A DNA stretch of 64,000 nt from Halomonas faecis (GTDB lineage Bacteria; Pseudomonadota; Gammaproteobacteria; Pseudomonadales; Halomonadaceae), in the NCBI RefSeq assembly GCF_010993975.1, contig NZ_JAACZO010000005.1, positions 30,408 to 94,407 of the forward strand, read 5' to 3'. This document shows, in pieces, positions 26,034 to 35,810 of the stretch. Under the pieces are notes generated by a model that searched no databases, was not told the origin of the DNA, and was given only the letters and a program-made list of their open reading frames with translations. A program made the translations under genes and the position numbers. Every line of letters starts with the position of its first letter. The stretch's first letter is position 1.

Positions 26034-27467
26034 ATGTTTTGCCGCGTCCTGCTTGCGTTGTTGCTGCTCTGCTTGCCGCTGGCGGCTCCGGCAGCGGGCT
26101 TCACGGAACTCGGCCGGCTTGCCGAGCGTGGTTTTCTGATCGGGGCCGAGGCGCGCCTGCTCGGCAGCAATGAAGTGCTGGGCAGTCTCGCACCGGAGCG
26201 CCAGCTGTCGCCGGCATCGGTGTCCAAGATCTACTTGGCCGCGGCGGCGCTGGATCGCTGGGAGCCGCAGCACCGTTTCACCACGCGCCTGATCAGCGAG
26301 GCCGAGCTGGATGCCGAGGGAACGCTGCAGGGCGATCTGGTGTTCGAAGGCAGCGGCGACCCGGGGCTTGCCACGGAGGACCTGTGGCGCCTGGCCCAGC
26401 GGCTCCATCAGCGTGGCGTGCGCGAGGTGAGCGGACGACTGGTAGTCAGCCAGTGGCGTTTCGGGCCCGTGGCTTGCCTCACCACGGACCGCTGCGAGGC
26501 GCGTGAGCGCGTGGCCAATACCTACAGCGCGCTGCTCTCGTCGGTGGGCATCAACCATGGCAACTGGTGCGTCAGCGTGGCGCCGGGAGGCGAAGCCCAG
26601 GCGCCGGCCCGGGTGACCCACTGCGACGGCCAGGCATCCATCGTCACGGTCGACAACCAGGTCATCACGCTGGCCGCCGGCGGGACGACGGCGCTCGATG
26701 CCGAGCGGGTCACCCGCGACGGCGAGGATGTGATGGTGCTGCGCGGCACCATCGCCGGGGATGCCGCCGCCCGTGATGTCTACCGCACCAGCGGAGACCC
26801 TGCGGAACAGACCGCGCAAACTCTGGCGGCGATGCTCGATCAGGTCGGCATCGCCGTGCAGGGCGTTCATGCCACCACCATCGAACCGCCTTCGTCCGTG
26901 GCCGATACCCTGGCGGCCGTGGAGGGGCGGCCACTGCAGGCGTTGCTGCTCGATACCCTGCACTACTCCAACAACTTCATGGCCGATATGCTGACGCTGG
27001 GGCTCGCCGATACGCCGCGCCCCACGCTGCTCGACGGCGCCGCGGCCATTGAGCATTTCGTGGCGGGGATTCCCGACCATGGGCCACTGGACCTGCGTAG
27101 CGGCAGCGGCCTGACCCCCGAGAGCCGCACGTCGGCCCGCGGTGTCAACGCGCTGCTCGCCAGTCTTTTCCATCGCCCATCGCTGTTTCCGGCTTTCGTG
27201 GGGAGCCTGCAGACGCCCAGTAACGGCGTGATGCGCTTTCTGCGCCGAGGCTCGCCGACCTTCCAGAACCGTGTGATGCTCAAGACCGGTACGCTCAACC
27301 AGCCGGTGGCGGTACGTGCCGTGGCAGGGTATTTTCGCACCCGCACGGGTCGCTGGGGGGTGTTCAGCGCCTTCGTCAACGGCACGGCGACCACGCCTTG
27401 GCTCAATTGGACCCAGGTGCTGGATCCGCTGACCGAGGATATCGAACGCATGATCGAGGCCAACTGA
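26034..27467 (+). CDS. dacB: D-alanyl-D-alanine carboxypeptidase DacB (PBP4, S13)
   Basis: A 477-residue periplasmic penicillin-binding protein that trims or cleaves peptidoglycan cross-links. A signal peptide (MFCRVLLALLLLCLPLAAPA) is followed by the S-x-x-K motif S-V-S-K near residue 63, S-N-N in Y-S-N-N-F-M-A near residue 312 and K-T-G in M-L-K-T-G-T near residue 415. The inserted domains between S-x-x-K and S-N-N are typical of S13. Start at 26034 is preferred because GAGGG lies eight bases upstream and the signal begins at once; in-frame ATG at 25992, overlapping the SMR stop, is an alternative. Confidence 0.93.
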   Translation: MFCRVLLALLLLCLPLAAPAAGFTELGRLAERGFLIGAEARLLGSNEVLGSLAPERQLSPASVSKIYLAAAALDRWEPQHRFTTRLISEAELDAEGTLQGDLVFEGSGDPGLATEDLWRLAQRLHQRGVREVSGRLVVSQWRFGPVACLTTDRCEARERVANTYSALLSSVGINHGNWCVSVAPGGEAQAPARVTHCDGQASIVTVDNQVITLAAGGTTALDAERVTRDGEDVMVLRGTIAGDAAARDVYRTSGDPAEQTAQTLAAMLDQVGIAVQGVHATTIEPPSSVADTLAAVEGRPLQALLLDTLHYSNNFMADMLTLGLADTPRPTLLDGAAAIEHFVAGIPDHGPLDLRSGSGLTPESRTSARGVNALLASLFHRPSLFPAFVGSLQTPSNGVMRFLRRGSPTFQNRVMLKTGTLNQPVAVRAVAGYFRTRTGRWGVFSAFVNGTATTPWLNWTQVLDPLTEDIERMIEAN

Positions 27468-27480
27468 GAAGGATGCTCCC

Positions 27481-27852
27481 ATGAAGCCCGCACACACCGG
27501 CTGGCGCCATCTGGTCCACTCCACCCGCTATTCCCTCAAGGGGCTGTACGCCGCCTTCTGCCACGAGTCGGCCTTTCGCCAGGAACTGCTGATCTGCGTA
27601 CTGTTGATGCCGTTGGCGCTGTGGCTCGGCCAGGGGCCGCTGGAGTGGGTGCTGCTGATCGGCAGCTGTCTGCTGGTGCTCATCGTAGAACTCGTCAACA
27701 GTGCCATCGAGAGCGTGGTCGATCGGATCGGTAGCGAGCCCCACGAGCTCTCGGGGCGAGCCAAGGATCTCGGCTCGGCGGCGGTCATGCTGACGCTGCT
27801 GTTGGCGGCGCTCACCTGGGGACTGTTGGGCTGGGAAGCGCTGTTTGGCTAG
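27481..27852 (+). CDS. dgkA: Diacylglycerol kinase DgkA
   Basis: A 123-residue, three-helix inner-membrane kinase that phosphorylates diacylglycerol released during osmoregulated glucan or LPS modification. Catalytic and membrane motifs E-S-A-F-R-Q-E near residue 31 and E-L-V-N-S-A-I-E-S-V-V-D-R near residue 69 match DgkA (E. coli 122 residues). It starts 13 bases after dacB and is probably cotranscribed with it. Confidence 0.95.
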   Translation: MKPAHTGWRHLVHSTRYSLKGLYAAFCHESAFRQELLICVLLMPLALWLGQGPLEWVLLIGSCLLVLIVELVNSAIESVVDRIGSEPHELSGRAKDLGSAAVMLTLLLAALTWGLLGWEALFG

Positions 27853-27933
27853 CCTGCACCGCGTCCATGGGTGCCGTTGTCCGGCCGCCTTGGTTATGCT
27901 GGGGGTATTCGAGATGCAACGAGCGAGCCCCTC

Positions 27934-30909
27934 ATGGCCCTGTCCGACGATTTTCTGCCGTGTGACGATGTACCCGCTGCACTAAAGCCGGCCCTTGGCA
28001 AGGCATGGCAGCGCCTTGCCGAGAGTCTTGCCGAGGCCGATAACGTCGCCGAGATGACCGGTCAGGAGATCCCCTCCGAAAGCTGGGATGCGCTGGCCGA
28101 CAGCCGTCGTCGCCAACTGGCGCATGTGCTCGCCATCTCACCGTTCGCCGCCGAGACGCTGGTGCGCCATCCTGACTGGCTGCAGCATCTGGATGCCAGC
28201 GGTGAGCTCGATGCGGCCCTGGCGCCGGATGCCCTCGGCGACATGCTCGCGGAGCGCCTGGAGAGCGTCGCGGACGAGGAAGCACTGCATGCCGCCCTGC
28301 GTCGCTTTCGCCAGGCACGCATGCTGGGCATCGTGTGGCGCGACCTGACCCGCCCGCCGGGCATCGACATGTGGGCCACGGCGGAAGCCGTTTCGCGGCT
28401 CGCGGAGGCCTGCCTGGAGGGAGCGCTGAGCTGGCTGGAAGCGCACTTCGCGCCACGCTGGGGACATCCGGCTCCCCGCAGCGACGGCAGCGAACAGCGC
28501 CTGGTGGTGCTCGGCATGGGCAAGCTGGGCGCCGGCGAACTCAACCTCTCCTCGGACATCGACCTGATCTTCGCCTTTCCCGAGAAGGGCGAGACGCAGG
28601 GCGGACGCAAGTCGCTCGACCATCAGGAGTACTTCACCAAGCTGGGCCAGCGGCTGATCGGCGCCCTGGATGCGGTGACCGCCGACGGTTTCGCGTTCCG
28701 CGTCGACATGCGCCTGCGCCCGCTGGGAGACGGCGGGCCCCTGGTGGGCAGTTTCGCCTCGCTTGCCAGCTACTATCAGGATCAGGGGCGGGAGTGGGAG
28801 CGCTACGCCCTGCTCAAGGCGCGCCCCGTGGCCGGCGACCGCGAGGCGGGCCGCGAGCTGCTCGCCAATCTGCGCCCGTTCGTCTATCGCAAGTACCTCG
28901 ACTTCGGCGCCATCGAATCGCTGCGCGAGATGAAGGCGCTGATCAACCGCGAGGTGAAGCGTCGTGGCATGCAGGCCAACATCAAGCTCGGTCGAGGCGG
29001 CATTCGCGAAGTGGAATTCGTGGTACAGGCGTTCCAACTGATTCGCGGTGGCCGCGACACCGAGCTTCAGGTCACCTCGCTGAAGACGGCGCTGGCAAGG
29101 CTGCCCGAGCTCGGCCTGCTGCCCGCCGAGGTGGTCGACGAGATCGCGCCCGACTACGTCTTCTTGCGCGACCTGGAGCACGTCCTTCAGGCCCTGGAGG
29201 ATCGCCAGACCCAGAGTCTGCCCGACGACGACCGGGACCGCGAGCGGGTTGCCCTGGCACTGGGCATGGAGGACTGGCCGGCGGTCATGGCGTGTCTCGA
29301 CGAGGTGCGTACCCGCGTGCGCCGGCACTTCGACGCGGTGATCGCCGACCCGGAAGCGGAGCTCGAAGAGGGTGGCGAAGCGCAGCCCGAGGCAGCGGCC
29401 TCTCTCGACGACTGGCGAGCGCTGTGGCACGGCGAGTTCGATGACGACGAGGCCCGGGAGCGGCTCGTCGAAGCGGGGTTCAGCGATCCGGAGACGACCT
29501 ATCGGCGCTTGGTCACCCTGCGCCAGTCGCGTCACGTTCAGACCATGCAGCGTATCGGCTTCGAGCGCCTCGAGGCGCTGCTGCCGCTGCTGCTCGATGC
29601 CGCGGCGGCGAGCGAAGCGCCGGACACGGCGCTGGAACGCGTGCTGCCGCTGGTCGAGTCGGTACTGCGTCGCACCGCCTACCTGGCCCTGCTGCGTGAG
29701 AATCCGGATGCCCTGAGTCACCTGATGCACCTGTGCGGGGCGAGTCCGTGGATCGCCGAGCAGCTGGCACGTCATCCGCAACTGCTCGACGAACTGCTCA
29801 CCCCGGAGACCCTCTATACGCCGGCCGACAAGACGCGTCTCGCCGACGAGCTACGCCAGGCCCTGGGGCGCATTCCCGAAGACGACGAAGAGGCACAGCT
29901 CGAGGCGCTGCGCGTGTTCAAGCACGCCCACGTGCTGCGCGTGGCGGCCTCCGATATCGCCGGTACGCGCCACCTGATGAAGGTCAGCGACTATCTCACC
30001 TACATTGCCGAAGTCCTGCTCGATGCCGTGCTGGCCATGGCCTGGAAGCACCTGACCCGCAAGCATGGCCATCCGCTGAGGAGTGACGGCAGCCGGGCCG
30101 GGGCCGAGCCGGAGTTCCTGGTCATCGGCTACGGCAAGCTGGGTGGCATCGAGCTTGGCTACGGTTCTGACCTCGACCTGGTGTTCATCCACGATGCCGA
30201 TTCCGGCAGCAGTACCGATGGGCCGCGGCCTCTGGATACGCCGGTGTTCTTCACGCGTCTCGGCCAGCGCATCATCCATCTGCTCACCGCGGTGACGCCG
30301 GCCGGCACCCTCTACGAGGTGGACATGCGCCTGCGTCCCTCCGGCAACTCGGGGCTGCTGGTCACCTCGTTGCAAGCCTTCGCCGAGTACCAGCGTCATC
30401 AGGCCTGGACCTGGGAGCACCAGGCGCTGGTACGCGCACGGGTGGTGGCCGGGAATGCCGATCTGGCACGTGCCTTCGAGGCGGTGCGCAGCGAAATCCT
30501 GGGTCGCGAGCGCGACATCCAGGCGCTGCGCGAAGAGGTAGCGAAGATGCGCCACAAGATGCGCGAGCATCTGGGCAGCAAGGGCGGCGACGACGGTTTC
30601 GACCTCAAACAGGACCCGGGCGGCATGGTCGATATCGAGTTCCTGTGCCAGTTCGCGGTGCTTTCGATGAGCGCCGAGACCCTCGAGTTGCTGACCTACA
30701 GCGATAACATGCGCATTCTGGAAACGCTGGAAGCGACCGGTCGTCTGCCGGGGCGCGACTGCCAGCGTCTGCGCGATGCCTATCTGGCCTATCGCAGCGC
30801 CGTGCACCGGGCGTCGCTGACCCGCGAGGCGGCGCGTGGCCGTGACGCCGACTTCCACGCCCACCGACGGGCCGTCAGCGAACTTTGGCAGCGGCTGATG
30901 GAACCGTAA
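27934..30909 (+). CDS. glnE: Bifunctional glutamine synthetase adenylyltransferase/deadenylase GlnE
   Basis: A 991-residue regulator of nitrogen assimilation that adds AMP to or removes it from glutamine synthetase in response to PII and glutamine. Two nucleotidyltransferase domains are evident: G-M-G-K-L-G-A-G-E-L-N-L-S-S-D-I-D-L near residue 190 (deadenylylase) and G-Y-G-K-L-G-G-I-E-L-G-Y-G-S-D-L-D-L near residue 730 (adenylylase). Each is followed by a helical GlnD/PII-uridylyltransferase-type domain. Length is slightly above E. coli GlnE (946). The ATG at 27934 begins MALSDDF; upstream in-frame codons from 27871 have no ribosome site. Confidence 0.95.
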   Translation: MALSDDFLPCDDVPAALKPALGKAWQRLAESLAEADNVAEMTGQEIPSESWDALADSRRRQLAHVLAISPFAAETLVRHPDWLQHLDASGELDAALAPDALGDMLAERLESVADEEALHAALRRFRQARMLGIVWRDLTRPPGIDMWATAEAVSRLAEACLEGALSWLEAHFAPRWGHPAPRSDGSEQRLVVLGMGKLGAGELNLSSDIDLIFAFPEKGETQGGRKSLDHQEYFTKLGQRLIGALDAVTADGFAFRVDMRLRPLGDGGPLVGSFASLASYYQDQGREWERYALLKARPVAGDREAGRELLANLRPFVYRKYLDFGAIESLREMKALINREVKRRGMQANIKLGRGGIREVEFVVQAFQLIRGGRDTELQVTSLKTALARLPELGLLPAEVVDEIAPDYVFLRDLEHVLQALEDRQTQSLPDDDRDRERVALALGMEDWPAVMACLDEVRTRVRRHFDAVIADPEAELEEGGEAQPEAAASLDDWRALWHGEFDDDEARERLVEAGFSDPETTYRRLVTLRQSRHVQTMQRIGFERLEALLPLLLDAAAASEAPDTALERVLPLVESVLRRTAYLALLRENPDALSHLMHLCGASPWIAEQLARHPQLLDELLTPETLYTPADKTRLADELRQALGRIPEDDEEAQLEALRVFKHAHVLRVAASDIAGTRHLMKVSDYLTYIAEVLLDAVLAMAWKHLTRKHGHPLRSDGSRAGAEPEFLVIGYGKLGGIELGYGSDLDLVFIHDADSGSSTDGPRPLDTPVFFTRLGQRIIHLLTAVTPAGTLYEVDMRLRPSGNSGLLVTSLQAFAEYQRHQAWTWEHQALVRARVVAGNADLARAFEAVRSEILGRERDIQALREEVAKMRHKMREHLGSKGGDDGFDLKQDPGGMVDIEFLCQFAVLSMSAETLELLTYSDNMRILETLEATGRLPGRDCQRLRDAYLAYRSAVHRASLTREAARGRDADFHAHRRAVSELWQRLMEP

Positions 30910-30947
30910 CGCCATCGCCGGCATCGGCCTCCCTCCCGAGCTTTCCG

Positions 30948-30966
30948 GCCCGCCGTTCTGGCGGGC
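30948..30966 (+). terminator. Hairpin terminator after glnE
   Basis: GCCCGCC (30948-30954) and GGCGGGC (30960-30966) form a 7-bp stem with a 5-base loop, followed by TCTTC. The short pyrimidine tail makes it a modest terminator separating glnE from the nap operon. Confidence 0.6.
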
Positions 30967-31036
30967 TCTTCGATGAAGCCTTGCCGTCGCCAGTGGCGAA
31001 CAACCTGACAGATGCCATTTCTTGGCTACCCTGAGA

Positions 31037-31063
31037 GCCAGTGCGACAGAATGCCGCACTGGC
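31037..31063 (+). promoter_or_regulatory. Inverted repeat in the nap leader
   Basis: GCCAGTGCG (31037-31045) and CGCACTGGC (31055-31063) are perfect inverse repeats 22 bases before the napE start. A further CTTGGC (31021-31026) can pair with GCCAAG (31062-31067), so two mutually exclusive stems are possible. It could be an operator or a leader RNA structure close to the ribosome site. Confidence 0.45.
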
Positions 31064-31084
31064 CAAGGGGAAGGGGGAGTTGCC

Positions 31085-31255
31085 ATGGCTACATCGCAGC
31101 ACGACACCGAAGCCCCGGAGGTCCGCAAGAAGCGCGAACTCCGCCTGTTCCTGTTCATCGCCTTTCTGCTCTTTCCTCTGCTGGCCATCGCCGTGGTCGG
31201 CGGCTACGGCTTCGTGGTGTGGATGCTGCAGCTTTTCTTCGGCCCTCCGGCCTGA
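31085..31255 (+). CDS. napE: Periplasmic nitrate reductase small membrane protein NapE
   Basis: A 56-residue single-helix protein: charged N-terminus with K-K-R-E-L-R-L-F-L, then a hydrophobic helix with F-P-L-L-A-I-A-V-V-G-G-Y-G-F-V-V-W-M-L-Q. This matches NapE, a membrane peptide of unknown exact role at the head of many nap operons. GGGGGAG eight bases before the ATG at 31085 sets the start; upstream in-frame codons are rejected. The napEFDABC order, without napGH, is that seen in Paracoccus and Pseudomonas. Confidence 0.9.
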   Translation: MATSQHDTEAPEVRKKRELRLFLFIAFLLFPLLAIAVVGGYGFVVWMLQLFFGPPA

Positions 31256-31267
31256 TCGGGAGCGGGT

Positions 31268-31783
31268 ATGACAGGCACCCACCTCGACCACCGGCGCTCG
31301 CGCCGTCAGCTGTTTCGCTCGCTGGCCGGCCAGGGCCCGGTACGCCGCCCGCCCTGGAGCGGTGACGACTTCCTGGATCGCTGCACGCGCTGCGAGGCCT
31401 GCCTGACGGCCTGCCCGGAAGGCGTGCTGTTCACCGGCGACGGCGGCTACCCGGAGATCCGCTTCGTCGACGATGGCTGCACCCTGTGCGGGGAGTGCGT
31501 TGCCGTCTGCGATGCCGGGGTGTTCGACACCGCTCGCCCCGCTTTCCCGTGGCATGCCGCCATCGAGTCCCCGTGTCTGGCCCTGGCCGACATCCACTGC
31601 CAGACCTGTCAGGACGCCTGCGAGTGGCAGGCGATCCGTTTCGTCCCGACCCTCGGGCGCCCGCCGCAGCCGGAGATCGACACCGACGCCTGCACCGGCT
31701 GTGGTGCCTGCCTGGCACTGTGCCCCAACGACGCCATCCGTCTGACCGGCAGCGAGGAGGCCCGCGAACGCACGACTCAATGA
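31268..31783 (+). CDS. napF: Ferredoxin-type protein NapF
   Basis: A 171-residue cytoplasmic iron-sulfur protein. Three cysteine groups are visible: C-T-R-C-E-A-C-L-T-A-C-P near residue 39, C-T-L-C-G-E-C-V-A-V-C near residue 73 and C-T-G-C-G-A-C-L-A-L-C-P near residue 142, each able to hold a [4Fe-4S] cluster; C-Q-T-C-Q-D-A-C near residue 114 is a further partial group. NapF assists assembly or cluster loading of NapA in the cytoplasm before Tat export. It starts 12 bases after napE. Confidence 0.92.
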   Translation: MTGTHLDHRRSRRQLFRSLAGQGPVRRPPWSGDDFLDRCTRCEACLTACPEGVLFTGDGGYPEIRFVDDGCTLCGECVAVCDAGVFDTARPAFPWHAAIESPCLALADIHCQTCQDACEWQAIRFVPTLGRPPQPEIDTDACTGCGACLALCPNDAIRLTGSEEARERTTQ

Positions 31784-31820
31784 CAATAACGATGCAAGAC
31801 AGCGACAAGGAGATCGCCCC

Positions 31821-32102
31821 GTGACGACACAAAGCCTGCATATCGCCAGTTTCCTGGTGCACGTTCGCGCTGCACACTGCGCCGCCGTGGCGGCCTGGCT
31901 GGCCGACCAGCCCGATTGCGAAGTGCGCGCCCAGGACCCCGCCGGCAAGCTCGTGGTGGTAATGGAGAGCGCAGGGGAGCGGCCGATCCTCGAGCGTATC
32001 GACGCCGTCCGCTGCCGGACCGGCGTGCTCGATGCGGCGCTGGTCTACCACCAACTGCTCGATCCGGCCATCGCCGATGAACCGCAGGAGGCCGCCTCAT
32101 GA
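31821..32102 (+). CDS. napD: Tat-chaperone NapD
   Basis: A 93-residue ferredoxin-fold chaperone with the usual start [10 protein letters not shown] and a central [11 protein letters not shown]. It binds the twin-arginine signal of NapA and delays export until the molybdenum cofactor is in place. It begins with GTG, with AAGGAG nine bases upstream, and its stop overlaps the napA start by four bases. Confidence 0.92.
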   Translation: MTTQSLHIASFLVHVRAAHCAAVAAWLADQPDCEVRAQDPAGKLVVVMESAGERPILERIDAVRCRTGVLDAALVYHQLLDPAIADEPQEAAS

Positions 32103-34603
32103 AACTGACCCGTCGTGAATTCGCCAAGGCCAATGCCGCCGCGGTGGCTGCGGCCACCGCCGGTTTGCCCATTCCGTCAGGCGCCAGCAGCCTGATCACC
32201 AATGCCGAGCTGACCGAGCTCGAGTGGAACAAGGCGCCCTGCCGTTTCTGTGGGGTGGGTTGCAGCGTGATGGTGGCGACCCAGGACGACCGCATCGTGG
32301 CCACCCACGGCGACATCCATTCGGAGGTCAACCGCGGCCTCAACTGCGTCAAGGGCTACTTTCTCTCCAAGATCCTCTACGGCGAGGACCGCCTGCGTCA
32401 GCCGCTGCTGCGCAAGCGCAACGGCGTCTACGACAAGAACGGCGACTTCGAGCCGGTCTCCTGGGACGAAGCTTTGGATCTCATGGCCGACAAGTTCAAG
32501 ACGGCGATCCGCGAGCACGGTCCCGACAGCGTGGCGATGTTCGGTTCCGGCCAGTGGACGATCTGGGAGGGCTATGCGGCGAGCAAGCTGATGAAAGCGG
32601 GTTTTCGTACCAACAACATCGATCCCAACGCCCGCCACTGCATGGCCTCGGCGGTGTTCGGCTTCATGCGCAGCTTCGGTTCCGACGAACCCATGGGCGT
32701 CTACGACGACATCGAGGAGGCCGATGCCTTCGTGCTGTGGGGCTCCAACATGGCGGAGATGCACCCGGTGCTGTGGACGCGCGTCACCAATCGGCGGCTC
32801 TCCCACGCCCACACCCGGGTGGCGGTGCTCTCGACCTTCGAGCATCGCAGCTTCGATCTCGCCGACATTCCCATGGTGATGTCGCCCAATGCCGATGTGG
32901 TGATCCTCAACTACATCGCCAACCACATCATCCAGACCGATCGCGTCAATCGCGACTTCGTCGATCGCCACACCAACTTCGTGCGCGCGGTGGGCGACAT
33001 CGGCTACGGCCTGCGCGACGACGACCCGCGGCAGCAGGCGGCCGCCAACGCCGGCAATGCCAACGACTGGTCATCGATGAGTTTCGACGAGTTCGCCGAG
33101 CACGTGGCGCCCTTCACCCTGGAGCGGGCGGCGCGCGAGTCGGGCGTTTCGGAGAGCCGACTCGAGGCGCTTGCCGAGCTCTATGCCGAACCCGACACCA
33201 AGGTGATGACCTTCTGGACCATGGGGGTGAACCAGCACACCCGCGGCGTGTGGGTCAACAACCTGATCTACAACCTGCACCTGCTCACCGGCAAGATCGC
33301 CGAGCCCGGCAACAGCCCTTTCTCGCTCACCGGCCAGCCCTCGGCCTGCGGCACGGCCCGCGAGGTGGGCACGTTCTCCCACCGCCTGCCGGCGGATCGG
33401 GTCGTGATGAACCCCGATCATCGCCGCGACGCCGAGACGATCTGGAAATTGCCCGAGGGCACCGTGCCCGAGAAGGTGGGCTTCCATGCCGTGGAGCAGA
33501 GCCGGCGTCTCAAGGATGGCGACATCAAGGTCTACTGGACCCAGGTGTGCAACAACATCCAGGCCGGCCCCAACTCGATGCAGGAGACCTACCCCGGCTG
33601 GCGCAATCCCGAGGCCTTCGTCATCGTCTCCGACATCTATCCCACGGTGTCGGCGCAGGCCGCCGATCTCATCCTTCCGGCCGCCGGCTGGGTGGAGAAG
33701 GAGGGCGCCTTCGGCAACTCCGAACGGCGCACCCAGTTCTTCCACCAACTGGTGAGCGCCCCCGGCGAGGCACGCTCCGACCTGTGGCAGACCCTGGAGC
33801 TGGCCAAGCGCATCCGCGTCGACGAAGTGTGGCCCGAGGAGCTGCTCGAGCGCGCTCCCGAGCATCGCGACCAGACCCTTTTCGAGCTGCTCTACGCCAA
33901 CGGCCAGGTGGATCGCTTCCCGCTCTCCGACATGGAGGAGGGCTACGCCAACCAGGAAGCGGAGCACTTCGGCTTCTACGTGCAGAAGGGACTCTTCGAG
34001 GAGTACGCGCGCTTCGGGCGTGGCAAGGGCAAGGATCTCGACGATTTCGACGTCTATCACCGGGTGCGCGGCAAGCGCTGGCCGGTGGTCGACGGCGAGG
34101 AGACGCGGTGGCGCTATCGCGAGGGCTACGACCCTTACGTGGAGGAGGGCGCCGGCGTGCAGTTCTACGCCAAGCCCGACGACCGCGCGCTGATCTTCGC
34201 CGTGCCCGACGAGCCACCCCCCGAGGTGCCGGACGACGAGTACCCCTTCTGGTTGTGCACCGGGCGTGTGCTCGAGCACTGGCACACCGGCTCCATGACC
34301 CGGCGCGTGCCGGAGCTGCACCGTGCGGTGCCCGAGGCGCTGCTCTACATGCACCCGGCAGACGCCCGCGAGCAGGGCATGCGCCGCGGCAGCGAGGTGA
34401 AGGTGGTCAGCCGCCGTGGCGAGATCCACCTGCGCGTCGAGACGCGCGGGCGGGTCAGCGTGCCACGCGGCCTGGTCTACGTACCCTTCTTCGATGCCGG
34501 CCGACTGATCAACAAGGTCACGCTGGACGCCACCGACCCCATCTCCAAGCAGACGGACTTCAAGAAGTGTGCGGTGCGTCTGGAACTGGTCAACCTGGCC
34601 TGA
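32099..34603 (+). CDS. napA: Periplasmic nitrate reductase catalytic subunit NapA
   Basis: An 834-residue molybdoenzyme reducing nitrate to nitrite in the periplasm. A Tat signal (K-L-T-R-R-E-F-A-K) opens the protein. The [4Fe-4S] ligands are C-R-F-C-G-V-G-C near residue 45 and C-V-K-G near residue 84; the Mo-ligating cysteine is in N-A-R-H-C-M-A near residue 181. Length is like E. coli NapA (828). It takes electrons from NapB. The presence of cyd and nap, both suited to low oxygen, is consistent with a facultative lifestyle. Confidence 0.97.
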   Translation: MKLTRREFAKANAAAVAAATAGLPIPSGASSLITNAELTELEWNKAPCRFCGVGCSVMVATQDDRIVATHGDIHSEVNRGLNCVKGYFLSKILYGEDRLRQPLLRKRNGVYDKNGDFEPVSWDEALDLMADKFKTAIREHGPDSVAMFGSGQWTIWEGYAASKLMKAGFRTNNIDPNARHCMASAVFGFMRSFGSDEPMGVYDDIEEADAFVLWGSNMAEMHPVLWTRVTNRRLSHAHTRVAVLSTFEHRSFDLADIPMVMSPNADVVILNYIANHIIQTDRVNRDFVDRHTNFVRAVGDIGYGLRDDDPRQQAAANAGNANDWSSMSFDEFAEHVAPFTLERAARESGVSESRLEALAELYAEPDTKVMTFWTMGVNQHTRGVWVNNLIYNLHLLTGKIAEPGNSPFSLTGQPSACGTAREVGTFSHRLPADRVVMNPDHRRDAETIWKLPEGTVPEKVGFHAVEQSRRLKDGDIKVYWTQVCNNIQAGPNSMQETYPGWRNPEAFVIVSDIYPTVSAQAADLILPAAGWVEKEGAFGNSERRTQFFHQLVSAPGEARSDLWQTLELAKRIRVDEVWPEELLERAPEHRDQTLFELLYANGQVDRFPLSDMEEGYANQEAEHFGFYVQKGLFEEYARFGRGKGKDLDDFDVYHRVRGKRWPVVDGEETRWRYREGYDPYVEEGAGVQFYAKPDDRALIFAVPDEPPPEVPDDEYPFWLCTGRVLEHWHTGSMTRRVPELHRAVPEALLYMHPADAREQGMRRGSEVKVVSRRGEIHLRVETRGRVSVPRGLVYVPFFDAGRLINKVTLDATDPISKQTDFKKCAVRLELVNLA

Positions 34604-34622
34604 GCCGCGGAGGAGCGAGAAC

Positions 34623-35114
34623 ATGAAACGCCTAGCCATCTCCAGCCTGGTGGCCCCGCTGGCGCTGTTCGCCCTGGCGGTGGCCGACGAGCCGCGTGAC
34701 CCCTCGGCGCCGGACGGCCTGCGCCCGGGGGGCTCCATCGGCGAGACCCTTTCGGCCCCGCCCATGGCCCGGCAGTCGCGCGAACCGGGGCGGCAAGTGC
34801 TCAACTACCCGGAACAGCCGCCAGTGATTCCCCACACCATTCGCGACTATCAGGTGGACCGGCGCAGCAACCGCTGCCTGACCTGCCACAGCCGTGAGAA
34901 CGCCGTGGATGCCGGCGCACCCATGGTCAGCATCAGCCACTTCCGCGACCGGCATCAGCAAGTACTGGCGGCGGTCTCGCCGGACCGCTACTTCTGCACC
35001 CAGTGCCACGTGCCGCAGACCGATGCCGAACCCTTGGTCGACAATGAATTCCGCACCGTGGATCAGGTGCTCACCGAGATGCTCGAGCGGGAAGGCGAAG
35101 GGGGTGGCCAATGA
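34623..35114 (+). CDS. napB: Dihaem cytochrome c electron-transfer subunit NapB
   Basis: A 163-residue periplasmic protein with an N-terminal signal peptide and two C-x-x-C-H haem motifs, C-L-T-C-H near residue 86 and C-T-Q-C-H near residue 126. A conserved [12 protein letters not shown] segment precedes the first haem. It passes electrons from NapC to NapA. The ATG at 34623 with GGAG upstream is used; an earlier in-frame start overlaps napA. Its end overlaps napC by four bases. Confidence 0.95.
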   Translation: MKRLAISSLVAPLALFALAVADEPRDPSAPDGLRPGGSIGETLSAPPMARQSREPGRQVLNYPEQPPVIPHTIRDYQVDRRSNRCLTCHSRENAVDAGAPMVSISHFRDRHQQVLAAVSPDRYFCTQCHVPQTDAEPLVDNEFRTVDQVLTEMLEREGEGGGQ

Positions 35115-35761
35115 GACGCTGGCTGTCGCGCTACTGGCAGATCCTCACTCGCCCCAGCGTGCACTTCAGCCTGGGTTTTCTGACCCTGGGCGGTTTCCTC
35201 TGCGGCGTGCTCTTCTGGGGCGGCTTCAACACCGCGCTGGAAGCCACCAACACCGAAGAGTTCTGCATCTCGTGTCACGAGATGGAGCGCAACCCCTTCC
35301 AGGAACTGCAGGGCACGGTGCACTACACCAATCGCTCCGGGGTGCGCGCCGAGTGTGCGGATTGCCACGTCCCCCACGACTGGACCCACAAGATGGCGCG
35401 CAAGATGGAGGCCTCCAAGGAAGTGTGGGGCTGGCTGTTCGGCTCCATCGACACCGAAGAGAAGTTCGAGGCCAAGCGGCGCGAGCTCGCCGAGCGCGAA
35501 TGGGCCCGCCTGGAAGCCAACGACTCACGCGAGTGTCGCAACTGCCACGAGTTCGAGTCCATGGACTTCACCGCGCAGAACTCGCGCGCCTCGCGCGCCC
35601 ACTCCACCTCGCTGGCCTCGGGCGAGGCGACCTGCATCGACTGCCACAAGGGCATCGCCCACGAGCTGCCCGACATGGGACCGGACTTCGAGGCCGGCCA
35701 GGCCCATAGCGGCCTGGCGAGCCTGGAGTCCTACGTAGCGCATCTGCCGAACGAAGAGTGA
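35111..35761 (+). CDS. napC: Tetrahaem quinol dehydrogenase NapC
   Basis: A 216-residue membrane-anchored NapC/NirT cytochrome. One N-terminal helix (about residues 15-40) is followed by four C-x-x-C-H motifs: C-I-S-C-H, C-A-D-C-H, C-R-N-C-H and C-I-D-C-H, the last in [10 protein letters not shown] as in other family members. It oxidises menaquinol or ubiquinol and feeds NapB. It is the last gene of the nap operon. Confidence 0.96.
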   Translation: MRRWLSRYWQILTRPSVHFSLGFLTLGGFLCGVLFWGGFNTALEATNTEEFCISCHEMERNPFQELQGTVHYTNRSGVRAECADCHVPHDWTHKMARKMEASKEVWGWLFGSIDTEEKFEAKRRELAEREWARLEANDSRECRNCHEFESMDFTAQNSRASRAHSTSLASGEATCIDCHKGIAHELPDMGPDFEAGQAHSGLASLESYVAHLPNEE

Positions 35762-35810
35762 GCGCTGCGGTGTGGGTGGCTACTGGGCCGGTTGGCTCAG
35801 GCAGGGCCAA

